Shown: positions 32,300 through 42,843 of the stretch, one piece after another
How the letters are laid out: each line of letters starts with the position of its first letter
Numbering within the stretch: the stretch's first letter is position 1
Source: Acinetobacter tandoii DSM 14970 = CIP 107469
GTDB taxonomy: Bacteria > Pseudomonadota > Gammaproteobacteria > Pseudomonadales > Moraxellaceae
Direction of reading: 5' to 3'
Assembly: GCF_000400735.1 (NCBI RefSeq)
Contig: NZ_KE007361.1
Span: 1 to 64,000, forward strand
Length of the DNA stretch: 64,000 nucleotides
The notes under the pieces: generated by a model
Told to the model about the DNA's origin: nothing
The model's input: only the letters and a program-made list of their open reading frames with translations
The model's database searches: none
Position numbers and translations under genes: made by a program

Positions 32300-34945
32300 T
32301 TAGTCCTGATGTAACGGTAATCGTATGCGAATTAAGGTGCCTTGACCATCTGTTCCTCCAAAAGCTTCGATACTGCCCATATGAGCGCCAATAATGGCTC
32401 TGACAATCGCTAGCCCTAAACCTGTTCCGGTTTTCCCGCGATCACCACGCTGCATGGTATAGAACATATCAAAAATTTGTTCACGTTCATCTTCAGGAAT
32501 GCCGATCCCCTGATCGATAATGTCAATTTGCAGAAATTGTTGCTCTTGCTGAATCTTTATTTCAATCGGAACATTCTCTGGTGAGAACTTGGCTGCATTT
32601 TCCAAGACATTAAAAATGGCTTGTTCAATTAAAGCAGGATGCACATACAATTGCGGAAGTTCTTCCGCCAAAGCAACCTCGATTTTCACCTCAGGCTGAT
32701 AGCGTTTCAGTCGTTGCATTGCCGAGCCAATCAACTCATCCACACCGATCCAAGCACGACTTAAAGTCAACCCTTGATGACCTAATCGAGTCATATCCAA
32801 CAGGTTTTGAATATAACGATCCAGTCGTTCACCCTCAATGTGAATGGTGTCTAATAATTCATGCCGATCACTTTCAGGCATTTGTTCACCATAATATTTA
32901 AGCGTATCTGCTGAGCCAATCATCGCGGCTAAGGGTGAACGTAAATCATGCGATACCGAAGAAAGCAAGGCGGAACGGAGCTTTTCCGTTTCAGCCACCA
33001 CACGAGAATTTTCTAACTGTAAAGACAGCTGAACCCGAGCAACAGTTTGCGCAATGTCTTCAATCATCAACTCAGTTAAACGTTGCAATTCAAAACTGAT
33101 GGTTTGAGCGTTTTGATGAAAGCGAATTGCAATCACCCCATATTCTTTCACCAAATTTAACGGAATAAACCACCAATCAGAATTGGTCAGGGTATTGGTA
33201 AAACGCCCACAGGGTTTCGCATTCTTTTGTGTCCAATCTGCGGCAATCTGATCTTTTTCATTTAAAGCAGAGAAATCGCCTAAAGACTGATTTTCAACTT
33301 TTAACCAGACCGTGGCATTTAATGAAGTTTCCAAATGTTGTTTGGCGACATTTAACACCTGTTCAATATCTACACAGGTCGATAGCTTGCGCTCTAATTC
33401 TTGTAATTGTAACGAGACTGAATTTGCTGCGCGTAAACTCAACACCTGAGCACGTAATTGATTGGCTAAACGCCCGACCAGTAAGGCTGAAATAATGAAC
33501 GTGATAATGGTAATCACGCCGCGTTCAGCACTGATCATAAAGGTAAAGCGAGGTTCGATAAAAAAGTAGTTGTAGAGTAAAAAACAGATGAATACGCTGA
33601 TAATTGTAATCAACATGCGGGCCCGTATTGCAACCAATAATACAGTCACAATAAAAATCAAGGCTAAGTCGCTATACCCAATAAAATGATCACTGATTGC
33701 CGCCACAATCAGTCCTAGCAATACAATGAGAGTACTTTCAAACACTTCACGTTGAGTAAATGCCAAGCCTTGTTCTCGCCAAGATGAATGAGCTGTATCG
33801 TTCGGGCTGGTCTGATTATTTTGAGCTTTTAAAGGTTGAACAAAAGTGATTTCAAAAGGATGCTGTTTTTCTAACAGTTGGTCAGCAATATGATCTGAAA
33901 ATAAGCGTTGCCATAGCGATTTTTGAGGGCTTTTTCCGAGTAAAATATTAGATGCACCATAATCATAAGCCGCCTGTAAAATAGTCGATGCAATATGATT
34001 GCTATAGAGTAAATAAGTATCTGCACCAAGCTTACGTGCTAGATTAAAGGCTTTAGTCACTGCAAAGGCTTGGGTCGTTTCAACCTTACTTTTTTGAATC
34101 GAAATGACACTCCACGTTGCATTGCGCCTTTCCGCAATCCGATGCGCACGGCGTACCAAATCTTCAGAGAATTCAGAACCATCTATCGCCAACATCACAT
34201 GATTTTGAATCGGAATAATCTGCCCTTGCGCAACAAATTTTTCTCGATAATCAATATCGACCTGCCCTGCAACAGTTTGAATTGCCAGATCACGTAACGC
34301 CGTCAAATTCGCAGCTTTAAAAAAACCTTGTAATGCATGGGGTGCAACATCGGCGAAATAAATCTTGCCATGATTCATCCGTTCTAATAGTTCGGGAACA
34401 GGTAAATCAACCAGTCGAATATCTTTCAAACGTTTAAGTAGTGCATCGGGGACAGTTTCAGTTACCCGAATCCCCGTAATTTGAAAAACTACATCATTCA
34501 GACTTTCCAAATGCTGAATATTTAAGGTGCTATAGACATCAATGCCTGCATCCAACAACTCATTGACATCTTGCCAACGATATTCATGCCGACTATTGGG
34601 TACATTACGATGGGCCAATTCATCAACAAGCACAATTTGAGGCTTTAATTTAAGAATTTGGTCGAGATCCATCTCTTCCAACATTCGCCCCTGATATTCC
34701 ACAGACTTTCTTGGAATAACATTCAGCCCTTGAATCAAAGCTTCGGTGTCAGATCGACCGTGGGTTTCCACCACGCCAACCACCACATGCTGCCCTTGTT
34801 GCATCAATTCATGCGCTCGGGTCAGCATGGCATAGGTTTTCCCCACCCCAGGTGCTGCACCCAAGAAAATGGTCAAACGTCCAGATTGTTCACGTTGACT
34901 ATGTGCCAACCATGCATCTGCTTTGTTATTACGGTCGATCTGCAT
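32300..34945 (-). CDS. kdpD: Sensor histidine kinase KdpD
   Basis: The 881-residue protein has the N-terminal KdpD domain with Walker A GAAPGVGKT at 29-37, a universal-stress-like domain about 250-370, four close membrane helices about 400-500, a GAF-like part, the phospho-His in SVSHDLRSPLAA and an ATPase domain ending GTGLGLAIVRAI. It senses K+ and phosphorylates KdpE. Full length; 12 bp from kdpC, so it is in the same operon. Confidence 0.96.
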   Translation of the reverse strand: MQIDRNNKADAWLAHSQREQSGRLTIFLGAAPGVGKTYAMLTRAHELMQQGQHVVVGVVETHGRSDTEALIQGLNVIPRKSVEYQGRMLEEMDLDQILKLKPQIVLVDELAHRNVPNSRHEYRWQDVNELLDAGIDVYSTLNIQHLESLNDVVFQITGIRVTETVPDALLKRLKDIRLVDLPVPELLERMNHGKIYFADVAPHALQGFFKAANLTALRDLAIQTVAGQVDIDYREKFVAQGQIIPIQNHVMLAIDGSEFSEDLVRRAHRIAERRNATWSVISIQKSKVETTQAFAVTKAFNLARKLGADTYLLYSNHIASTILQAAYDYGASNILLGKSPQKSLWQRLFSDHIADQLLEKQHPFEITFVQPLKAQNNQTSPNDTAHSSWREQGLAFTQREVFESTLIVLLGLIVAAISDHFIGYSDLALIFIVTVLLVAIRARMLITIISVFICFLLYNYFFIEPRFTFMISAERGVITIITFIISALLVGRLANQLRAQVLSLRAANSVSLQLQELERKLSTCVDIEQVLNVAKQHLETSLNATVWLKVENQSLGDFSALNEKDQIAADWTQKNAKPCGRFTNTLTNSDWWFIPLNLVKEYGVIAIRFHQNAQTISFELQRLTELMIEDIAQTVARVQLSLQLENSRVVAETEKLRSALLSSVSHDLRSPLAAMIGSADTLKYYGEQMPESDRHELLDTIHIEGERLDRYIQNLLDMTRLGHQGLTLSRAWIGVDELIGSAMQRLKRYQPEVKIEVALAEELPQLYVHPALIEQAIFNVLENAAKFSPENVPIEIKIQQEQQFLQIDIIDQGIGIPEDEREQIFDMFYTMQRGDRGKTGTGLGLAIVRAIIGAHMGSIEAFGGTDGQGTLIRIRLPLHQD

Positions 34946-34957
34946 AATTACGCTCTA

Positions 34958-35593
34958 TCAACGTGTGGTCGATGACAATTGATCTAAGGCCAAATTTAGC
35001 TGTAACACATTCACTCGGGCTTGCCCATATATGCCGAATTGTGCAGGCTGAGTTTGTTGTTGTACCAAATCACGAACTTGCTGCTCAGGCAAATGACGTT
35101 GTTGCGCCACTCGCTTCACCTGTAACAATGCACTCTCAGGTGAAATATCAGGATCAATCCCACTACCTGATGCAGTTACCATCTCGTTCGGCACGTGTTG
35201 CTTAGTAATCTGATTATTTTGGGCAAATTGTACTGTTCGCTCTTTAATTTGTTTTTGCAAATCAGGATTAGAGATTGCCAAATTACTGCCTGCCATACCA
35301 TCGACATTGTAACTTACCGCACTTGGTCGTCCATGGAAATATTGTTCACTAACAAAGTTTTGCCCTACCAAACTTGACCCCACTACTTTACCATTCAGTT
35401 CAATGACACTGCCATTGGCTTGTTTCGGAAAAATCAACTGCGCAATAGAGACGCTTGCTGTAGCGTACAACATGCCTGCAATCAAGAAACCAACTGCAAC
35501 CAAACCGAGGCTTGGGCGTAAAACTGAATGAACAGGATTCGATAATTGAAGATTTTGTTGGTTCAATTGCTCATGCTTCAATAAAGTATTCAT
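34958..35593 (-). CDS. kdpC: Potassium ATPase subunit KdpC
   Basis: One N-terminal membrane helix (residues about 30-52) is followed by a periplasmic domain with FHGRPSAVSYNVDGMAGSNLA and the C-terminal GIDPDISPESALLQVKRVA, the KdpC hallmarks. KdpC stabilises the complex and helps ATP binding by KdpB. The 211-residue length is normal. It starts 9 bp after kdpB. Confidence 0.96.
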   Translation of the reverse strand: MNTLLKHEQLNQQNLQLSNPVHSVLRPSLGLVAVGFLIAGMLYATASVSIAQLIFPKQANGSVIELNGKVVGSSLVGQNFVSEQYFHGRPSAVSYNVDGMAGSNLAISNPDLQKQIKERTVQFAQNNQITKQHVPNEMVTASGSGIDPDISPESALLQVKRVAQQRHLPEQQVRDLVQQQTQPAQFGIYGQARVNVLQLNLALDQLSSTTR

Positions 35594-35602
35594 ATCTCAC
35601 TC

Positions 35603-37615
35603 CTAAATCCACAATGACACAATAAGGTCAATGAGCTTGATCACAATAAATGGAAAGATCACCCCACCTGCCCCATAGATCAACATATTACGGCGTAACA
35701 ATTGCAGCGCACTGGCAGGTTTGAATTGAACGCCTTTGAGTGCCAATGGAATGAGCATTGGAATAATCAAGGCATTAAAGATCAAAGCGGAAATCACTGC
35801 ACTGCTTGGACTACTAAGTTGCAAAATATTCAATACCCCAAGTTGTGGAATTGCCACCGCAAACAATGCAGGTAAAATGACAAAGTACTTAGATACATCA
35901 TTTGCCAAAGAAAAAGTGGTTAATGCTCCACGAGTAATCAATTGTTGCTTACCAATTTCGACCACATCTAGCAATTTGGTTGGATCAGAATCTAAATCCA
36001 CCATATTGCCCGCTTCTTTGGCTGCTTGAGTACCTGAGTTCATAGCTAAACCAATATCTGCCTGTGCCAAGGCTGGTGCATCGTTGGTGCCATCACCCAC
36101 CATTGCGACTAATTTTCCTGCTGCTTGTTCGTTACGAATACAAGCCAATTTATCCTCAGGTCTCGCTTCTGCAATATAGTCATCCACCCCTGCTTCGGCC
36201 GCAATTGCAGCCGCAGTCAATGGATTGTCTCCTGTGACCATAATGGTTTTGATGCCCATCTCACGTAACAGTGCAAAACGTTCTTTAATGCCTTGTTTGA
36301 TCACATCCGACAGTTCAATCACACCCAAAATATTGTGATTCGAAGCCACTACGAGTGGTGTTGCACCTTTAGAAGCCACTTGCTCTACACGAGTTTTAAG
36401 CTCAATGTTGTCTTGAATATTTTGATGGGTAAAGTTAAGAATGGCATCGACAGCACCTTTACGAATCGTTTGTCCAGTTGCTAGATTTACTCCTGAAAGA
36501 CGAGTTGAGGCACTAAACTGAATGAATTCGGCATCTTTCGGCTCTTGGATACTTTCACCTAATTCTTTCCCAAGGCTGATGACCGACTTCCCTTCAGGCG
36601 TTGGATCAGCAAAAGAGGTCAGCATCGCTGCTTGGCGTAACTCACTGGGTGTCACACCTGCCAATGGATAAAAAGCAGTAGCTTGGCGATCTCCATAGGT
36701 GATCGTGCCTGTTTTATCCAACAGCAACACATCAATATCACCCGCAACTTCAACCGCTTTACCTGATTTGGCTAAGACATTGGCTTTTAAAGCACGGTTC
36801 ATCCCTGCAATCCCAATTGCAGGCAGCAAGCCGCCAATCGTGGTTGGAATTAAACACACCAACAGTGCAATCAGCAAAACCATACTGATTTTGATCCCAA
36901 CCATTGAACCAATAAAAGGTAAGGTTGCCACCACTACAATAAAGGTGATGGTCATAATATTGAGTAAGATACTCAGTGCGATCTCATTCGGTGTTTTTTG
37001 ACGATTAGCACCTTCAACTAGGGCAATCATACGGTCTAGGAAGCTATGCCCTGCCTCATTACTGACTCGAATAATAATTTCATCTGACAAAACCTTAGTT
37101 CCACCAATCACACCTGAACGGTCAGTATTGGCTTCACGCAGTACGGGCGCAGATTCACCTGTAACGGCTGATTCATTAATCGTGGCAAAACCCTGAATAA
37201 TCTCACCATCCGCAGGAACAATTTCACCAGCTTTGACGACAACTAAATCATCCTTTTTCAGTAAATTTGCAGAAATCACTGTCGGTACGGCATTCAGGTC
37301 GGCAATTCGATTAGCCGTTAAGTTTTCACGTGCCTGACGTAAAGATGCAGCTTGTCCACGTCCCTTAGCTTCTGCAACCGCCTCGGCATAATTGGCAAAT
37401 AAGACAGTGACCAATAAAATCAAGCTTAGGGCTAAACCAAAACCTAAACTGGTATTTCCCATCAAAGTGGCAACAAGGGTTAAAACTGTTCCCACCCACA
37501 CACATGCCATCACTGGATTTTTAAACGCGTGTTGAGGCAGCAATTTATGGAAAGTTTGCTGAATAATTTCTTTATTCAAGATATCCATCTGTTGTGTCGC
37601 ATTTGAATGTTTCAT
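35603..37615 (-). CDS. kdpB: Potassium ATPase catalytic subunit KdpB
   Basis: This P-type ATPase of 670 residues has the TGES motif, the phosphorylated Asp in LLLDKTGTITYG, MVTGDNPLTAAAIA and MVGDGTNDAPALAQADIG. It couples ATP hydrolysis to K+ movement through KdpA. Full length, in the kdpABC order. Confidence 0.97.
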   Translation of the reverse strand: MKHSNATQQMDILNKEIIQQTFHKLLPQHAFKNPVMACVWVGTVLTLVATLMGNTSLGFGLALSLILLVTVLFANYAEAVAEAKGRGQAASLRQARENLTANRIADLNAVPTVISANLLKKDDLVVVKAGEIVPADGEIIQGFATINESAVTGESAPVLREANTDRSGVIGGTKVLSDEIIIRVSNEAGHSFLDRMIALVEGANRQKTPNEIALSILLNIMTITFIVVVATLPFIGSMVGIKISMVLLIALLVCLIPTTIGGLLPAIGIAGMNRALKANVLAKSGKAVEVAGDIDVLLLDKTGTITYGDRQATAFYPLAGVTPSELRQAAMLTSFADPTPEGKSVISLGKELGESIQEPKDAEFIQFSASTRLSGVNLATGQTIRKGAVDAILNFTHQNIQDNIELKTRVEQVASKGATPLVVASNHNILGVIELSDVIKQGIKERFALLREMGIKTIMVTGDNPLTAAAIAAEAGVDDYIAEARPEDKLACIRNEQAAGKLVAMVGDGTNDAPALAQADIGLAMNSGTQAAKEAGNMVDLDSDPTKLLDVVEIGKQQLITRGALTTFSLANDVSKYFVILPALFAVAIPQLGVLNILQLSSPSSAVISALIFNALIIPMLIPLALKGVQFKPASALQLLRRNMLIYGAGGVIFPFIVIKLIDLIVSLWI

Positions 37616-37631
37616 TGTGCTTGCTCCACGC

Positions 37632-39341
37632 TTAAACTTTTATCGATAAATAGTCAGCAATTGGCCCAATCACCAACACTGGCATGAATTGCAACAAGGT
37701 CAGAATCAACACGATCCCGATTAAAGTCAGGGCAAAGGTTGGAGATTCGATCTGTAAAGAACCTTTGCTTTCGGCTGCTTGCGGTTTGGTTGCTAAACTC
37801 ACTGCAATCAAAACAGGGATAATCAACACGCTATAACGCCCTGCCAATAACGCCACACTGGCACTTAGGTTCCACCATAAAGTGTTATCGCCTAAACCTT
37901 CAAAGCCCGAACCATTATTGGCATAGGCAGAAACATACTCATAAAACACTTGGCTAATGCCATGAAAAGCTGGATTTGAAGTCCCTGTCATGGATGGAAA
38001 AGCAATGGCGATGGCCGTCAAGCCAAGAATCACCACAGGCTGTAATAGAATCACCAACGCTAATAACTTAATTTCAGTGACTTCAATTTTTCGACCAAAT
38101 AGTTCAGGAGTACGTCCTGTCATCAAGCCTGCAATAAATACTGCCAGAAACAGGTAAATAAAGAACTGTAATAGCCCACAACCAATCCCGCCCCAAATGG
38201 CATTGATCAGCATATTGCACAGTTCAACCAATCCCGTTAAGGGTGAAGCCGAGTCATGCATCATATTGACCGAGCCGTTATTCACTTGTGTGGTCAAACT
38301 GCCCCACAGTGCAGATGCTTCGGCTCCAAAGCGAGTTTCCTTACCTTCCATCCATGCCATATTTGGAATTAATGAGGATTTTTCTGTCCACAGGGTGAAT
38401 AGTGTTGAAGACAAAGACATCAACAACATGCTGCCAAAAATCATCCACATCAGTTTTTTACGTTGAATAAAGCGTCCCACCATAAACACCGCTGAAAGTG
38501 GAATCAGTAAAATCGCAATCATCTCAATCACATTGGACAATGGGGTTGGATTTTCTAAAGGCACAGTACTGTTTGGTCCATACCAACCACCACCATTACT
38601 ACCCAGTTGTTTAATCGCCACCATCGGGGCAACGGGACCCAATGGAATATGTTGAGTTCTGACTTCTGTGCTTTGCTCTAAAACCTGCGCTATTGGACCC
38701 GCAGAAAGGGTTGCAGGGACACCCTGAAAAGTGAGCAGCAAAGAAAAAATAAATCCTAGTGGAATGAAGAATCGAAATAAGGGACGGATGATATCCATCC
38801 AATAATTGCCCAGATTAATGCGATTCCATTTGTTTTGCTCTGAGTCTTCTGCTTGGGCTGATTGTAAAAATAATGCTCTTAACATGGCGACCAGTAAGGC
38901 AAGCCCCATTATTGGCGACAAATATTGCAATCCTACAATCACGGTCATTTGTGATAGATAAGACAATTGTGCCTGCCCAGAATAATGCTGTTGGTTGGTA
39001 TTGGTCAGGAAGGAAATAGTAGTGTGTAAAGCCAAGTCCCAATTCATATTGGGAATATGGTCTGGGTTCAATGGTAACCAGGCTTGAGTCATTAAAATAG
39101 CGACACTTACCCCCAGCAATAAAATATTGCTCAGAACAAAAGCACCCAAATATTGTCGCCAGTTCATCCCGCTGCGCTTGACGCCGAGTACCGCATAAAT
39201 CGGTTGCTCAATCCATTTAAAAAAATGGTCACTTTTCATTGGCTTGACTTGCATCACATCCGCAAGATAAGCACCAAGCGGATAAGCCAGCAACAATGAA
39301 AAGACAAATACAGTAATAAATTCCCACATAGCAAATGCCAT
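37632..39341 (-). CDS. kdpA: Potassium ATPase channel subunit KdpA
   Basis: This 569-residue polytopic protein shows the repeated selectivity loops (TNTNQQHYSG, GSNGGGWYGPNS, ANNGSGFEG among them). It binds and passes K+. A second Met at 39329 (MWEF) aligns with family starts as well as the first; neither has a strong ribosome site. I find no kdpF frame upstream. Confidence 0.95.
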   Translation of the reverse strand: MAFAMWEFITVFVFSLLLAYPLGAYLADVMQVKPMKSDHFFKWIEQPIYAVLGVKRSGMNWRQYLGAFVLSNILLLGVSVAILMTQAWLPLNPDHIPNMNWDLALHTTISFLTNTNQQHYSGQAQLSYLSQMTVIVGLQYLSPIMGLALLVAMLRALFLQSAQAEDSEQNKWNRINLGNYWMDIIRPLFRFFIPLGFIFSLLLTFQGVPATLSAGPIAQVLEQSTEVRTQHIPLGPVAPMVAIKQLGSNGGGWYGPNSTVPLENPTPLSNVIEMIAILLIPLSAVFMVGRFIQRKKLMWMIFGSMLLMSLSSTLFTLWTEKSSLIPNMAWMEGKETRFGAEASALWGSLTTQVNNGSVNMMHDSASPLTGLVELCNMLINAIWGGIGCGLLQFFIYLFLAVFIAGLMTGRTPELFGRKIEVTEIKLLALVILLQPVVILGLTAIAIAFPSMTGTSNPAFHGISQVFYEYVSAYANNGSGFEGLGDNTLWWNLSASVALLAGRYSVLIIPVLIAVSLATKPQAAESKGSLQIESPTFALTLIGIVLILTLLQFMPVLVIGPIADYLSIKV

Positions 39342-39946
39342 TTAAAATAGGTCATCATTAGTATGGAAATTGAGGGCGTAAATTCTCTATATTGAAAAAA
39401 GTCAGCTGCGTAAATTTCGCGTAAATTTTTAAATGATTCAGATTAGGGATAAAAAATTGACTTTAAATAAGAAGGGAAAAATCATCAGTGAACTAGCGCA
39501 GAGAATGTCTACAATCGGCACATTGGTTATTACTCATCACCAACAAAATGTTAGAACAAAGGGGTGGAAAGCTAAAAATCAAAATTTCAATGTTAAAAAT
39601 ACGCTCTAATCTGTTCTGCATCATTGAAAATATCTATATTACAGTTTTTACCCAAGATTTTACTTGAATAACTTCTGCATCTGCTTAGTCGCATCAAAAT
39701 CACATATTACATCTGTTTAAAATTAATCGAATAATGACACATTCTTCATGTTTGAATTTGAAACCAAGCATTCGCTTGAAATGAATACTGAATTAAGCAG
39801 AATGGAGGGCAAACCAAATGATAAAAAATTATTTATATAAATTACTTACTCGAATATAGGTTCATCCGTTTAGAGCAAACTGAATTCATGTCTAAAATAC
39901 CAGAACATGAATCAAGTTTGCTCAAAGCGTTCAATATTTTTATGAT
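39342..39946. other. Region upstream of kdpA with tandem repeats and a long hairpin
   Basis: GCGTAAATTT is tandemly repeated at 39409-39418 and 39419-39428, with a 9-of-10 copy at 39376-39385, a candidate KdpE site in the kdp promoter. A long hairpin (39873-39881 with 39915-39923 and 39884-39890 with 39906-39912) sits just after the aldolase gene and may end its transcript. A 13-codon frame at 39818-39859 has a GGAGGG site but no known role. Confidence 0.45.
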
Positions 39947-40723
39947 TTAGGAACAGTATTCATCACGCTGATTTTCAATCAGAGAAAGCGCAGCATTCCA
40001 TGCTTTCAGCATTACCATCTCAATAATGTCCGCCTCAAATTGTTGTGCAGTATGTTGACGTACCGCTTCTGACGGAACATGTAACTCTGCTCCACCTGCC
40101 ATGGCTTTAATTTGTGCCTGACACGCACGCTCTAAAAAATAGATTTCATGGAAAGCACGCTGAATGCTATCACCTGTGGTTAATAATCCATGATTACGTA
40201 AAATCATGGCACGATTTTGCCCCAAATCTTTTACCAAACGCTCACATTCCTCTGTACACAATGCCACGCCTTCATATTCGTGATAACTCACTTTGTTATA
40301 AAATTTTAGGGCATGTTGAGAAAGTGGTAATAAACCATGTTTCTGAGCAGAAACCGCAATACCATCTGCTGTGTGAGTATGAATGACGCAATGCACATCT
40401 TTACGTGCATGATGGATGGCTGAATGAATCACAAAGCCAGCCGTATTCACCATTTTACCTTGGTCATAATCTGCGACAGTATTACCGTCATAATCAATCT
40501 TAACCAAATGCGAAGCCGTCATTTTTTCAAATGGAATACCATATTGATTAATGAGGAAATGACCATCTTCATCAGGTACACGCAAACTGATATGTGTATC
40601 AATTAAATCTGTCATACGGAAATGTGCAATTAAACGGTATAAGCCAGCAAGCTGGCAACGTGCTTCCCATTCCGTTTCAGATACGACATCTTTTAGACTT
40701 TTCATTGTTTGTAAACTTGTCAT
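39947..40723 (-). CDS. Class II aldolase/adducin family protein
   Basis: The fold is clear: HARKDVHCVIHTHTADGIAVS (zinc His in HTH) and AMILRNHGLLTTG with a further His, plus a catalytic-region Glu in YHEYEG. At 258 residues it is typical of the aldolase II family, whose members act on sugar phosphates or hydroxy-acids; the substrate cannot be read. Two starts are possible, 40723 and 40705. Confidence 0.88.
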   Translation of the reverse strand: MTSLQTMKSLKDVVSETEWEARCQLAGLYRLIAHFRMTDLIDTHISLRVPDEDGHFLINQYGIPFEKMTASHLVKIDYDGNTVADYDQGKMVNTAGFVIHSAIHHARKDVHCVIHTHTADGIAVSAQKHGLLPLSQHALKFYNKVSYHEYEGVALCTEECERLVKDLGQNRAMILRNHGLLTTGDSIQRAFHEIYFLERACQAQIKAMAGGAELHVPSEAVRQHTAQQFEADIIEMVMLKAWNAALSLIENQRDEYCS

Positions 40724-41197
40724 CCCTTAATCCCTGTTTTATATCGCTGACTCATACTTGAGTGAATTAGAAAAAATAGTGTCAACCCATTATTTCAAAT
40801 AAAGTTAGTTCTTTATGCTTTCACTGACCGAACCTTCAAATGAATCTTTCGCTTCTTAACCATTCTGCATCTGTCCATCGACACTTTAATGAGCTATCGC
40901 AGTAACAATCCATGCTTAAAAACATTCTTTATCATAGCGTTGTTTGAGTCTTGAACGATTCTGCTATTTTTTAATCTTATTGTCTTTGAATTGGCATCGT
41001 CATTCGTATTCTTTTACTGTGGACATGATGCGTATTACTTTTATGTGAATATAAATTGCCCTTTATCCCTCAATAGCAAAATAAAACATCCGCCTTTAAA
41101 CTTGAAAATCTAATGTCTAAAACAGAGTCATTAAATTGCTGTGAAATCATTTACATGTTAAAAATAAAGGACTTTATAATTTTATATATGAATCCCA
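40724..41197. other. Intergenic region between aldolase and MBL-fold genes
   Basis: AT-rich divergent promoter space for the genes at 40723 and 41198. I see no gene, repeat or RNA in it. Confidence 0.4.
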
Positions 41198-42166
41198 ATG
41201 AATAAATATATTGCTGCAACTTTCATCTGCGCAAGTGTGATTAATCATGCTGCATTTGCCACTTCTCCACCCGCTCCAATTCAACAGCAAAAACAAATCG
41301 CTGGTTATTACCAATATCAAGCGGGTGATGTGCAAATCACTGCTCTTCTTGATGGTACAAACTTTATGTCACCGACTCTTTTTAAGAATCTGCCTGAAAA
41401 AGAAGTCCATGATATTTTAAAGAAATACTATGCCGACCAAGCTAAAGGCATACAAACCTCTATCAATGCCTTTTTAGTCAATACAGGCAATTCACTGGTT
41501 TTAGTGGATAGCGGAGCTGCGAGCTGTTTTGGTTCACATTTAGGTTCAGTCGTAAACAACTTAAAGGCTTCTGGCTATAAACCAGAACAAGTCGATACGA
41601 TTTTACTTACGCATTTACACCCAGACCATGTTTGTGGGATCAGCAAAAATGGTGTTGCCAACTTCCCCAATGCCACAGTTTACGTATCAAATGATGAAGC
41701 CAATTTCTGGCTCAATCCAAAGCAAGTCGAAAAACTACCGAAAGAGAAACAAGCAGGCTACTTAGGAACTGTAGAAAAAATTCAGCAAGCTATAGCCCCT
41801 TATCAAGCTAAACAGCGTTTTAAAACTTACAAACTTGGCGATAAGATTCAGGGTTTTGATGTAATAAATACTGCTGGACATACCCCAGGGCACTTCAGTT
41901 ATGCGCTAAAAACGAAAGATGAAACGGTGGTATTTATTGGTGATATTGTGCATTCACATACTGTGCAATTCGATAAACCTGAAACCGCTATTGAATACGA
42001 TATTGATCCTAAACAGGCCGTTGCGACCCGCTTAAAGCAGTTTGCTGGATATGCAAAAAATGGGGAAACCATTGCTGCACCACATTTACCATTCCCAGGA
42101 ATTGGACACATCTATTCAGTAGATGGAAAAAGCTATCAGTGGATTCCTGTGCATTTTAAGGACTAG
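41198..42166 (+). CDS. Exported MBL-fold metallo-hydrolase
   Basis: A signal peptide (MNKYIAATFICASVINHAAFA) precedes a metallo-beta-lactamase domain with THLHPDHVCG, the H-x-H-x-D-H zinc motif, the GHTPGHFS His and GDIVHSH. It is a periplasmic hydrolase; the family includes lactonases and many unassigned enzymes, so the substrate is unknown. The 322-residue length is normal. Confidence 0.9.
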   Translation: MNKYIAATFICASVINHAAFATSPPAPIQQQKQIAGYYQYQAGDVQITALLDGTNFMSPTLFKNLPEKEVHDILKKYYADQAKGIQTSINAFLVNTGNSLVLVDSGAASCFGSHLGSVVNNLKASGYKPEQVDTILLTHLHPDHVCGISKNGVANFPNATVYVSNDEANFWLNPKQVEKLPKEKQAGYLGTVEKIQQAIAPYQAKQRFKTYKLGDKIQGFDVINTAGHTPGHFSYALKTKDETVVFIGDIVHSHTVQFDKPETAIEYDIDPKQAVATRLKQFAGYAKNGETIAAPHLPFPGIGHIYSVDGKSYQWIPVHFKD

Positions 42167-42180
42167 TCTATAACTGAACC

Positions 42181-42203
42181 ACCCTCTCCGTTTAGGAGAG
42201 GGT
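42181..42203. terminator. Inverted repeat between convergent MBL and LysE genes
   Basis: ACCCTCTCC and GGAGAGGGT form a 9-bp stem with a 5-nt loop. No U-run follows on either strand, so termination may need help, or this could be a dispersed repeat. Confidence 0.5.
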
Positions 42204-42219
42204 CAACGGTGTAAAACTG

Positions 42220-42843
42220 TTACTTCATTCCAAAAATAAGTTTTAACCCAAGTAAAGTCATAACCCCACCTGCTACACGGTCAAAAATCGCTTTCGATTT
42301 TAAATAAACTTTCCGTGGACCTTCTGCTGACAAAGCAACTGCCACCAATGAATACCAACCTGCATCAATAAAGAAACACAACATCGGTAATACGACATAA
42401 AAATAGGTCGGAATATCTTTTGGCAATAAAGCGGTGAAAATACTGGCCAACACAATCGCAATTTTTGGGTTACTCATTTGTGTAATTAAGCCCAATCGGT
42501 ACGCTTGTTTATAGCTCATTGGAGCTGTTTCACCATTCGTGGTTTCCATTGGCTCCTTAGCATGCTTAATAATTTTAAATGCCAGCCAAAGTAAATATAA
42601 ACCACCACAGATTTTTAAAGCGAGATATGCCGAAGGCACGGCTAATAGAATGGCTTGTAAACCCATCACCGCCAATAAACCGAACAACGCTGCACCTGTT
42701 CCTGTACCCAATGCAGTAAACAAACCGTGTTTACGCGAAATCGCAATTGAGTTTTTCGCCACATAAATAAAGGTCGGCCCAGGGCTAATTGCGCCTAACA
42801 TTAAAGCTAAGGTAATTGAACCTAATATAATGAGCGATTCCAA
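42220..42843 (-). CDS. LysE-family amino acid exporter
   Basis: This 207-residue protein has six hydrophobic helices and the family motif GAISPGPTFIYVAKNS at residues 17-32. LysE proteins export amino acids or related metabolites. The start appears to be TTG at 42843, placed by a GAGGTG ribosome site just upstream. The substrate is unknown. Confidence 0.9.
   Translation of the reverse strand: MESLIILGSITLALMLGAISPGPTFIYVAKNSIAISRKHGLFTALGTGTGAALFGLLAVMGLQAILLAVPSAYLALKICGGLYLLWLAFKIIKHAKEPMETTNGETAPMSYKQAYRLGLITQMSNPKIAIVLASIFTALLPKDIPTYFYVVLPMLCFFIDAGWYSLVAVALSAEGPRKVYLKSKAIFDRVAGGVMTLLGLKLIFGMK

Noticed and set aside
39342..39440. kdpF upstream of kdpA
   Set aside because: No short hydrophobic frame with a ribosome site is found directly before kdpA.
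39818..39859. Thirteen-codon leader peptide behind GGAGGG
   Set aside because: No gene on the same strand follows within 1.3 kb, so a leader role is unsupported; only mentioned in the region note.
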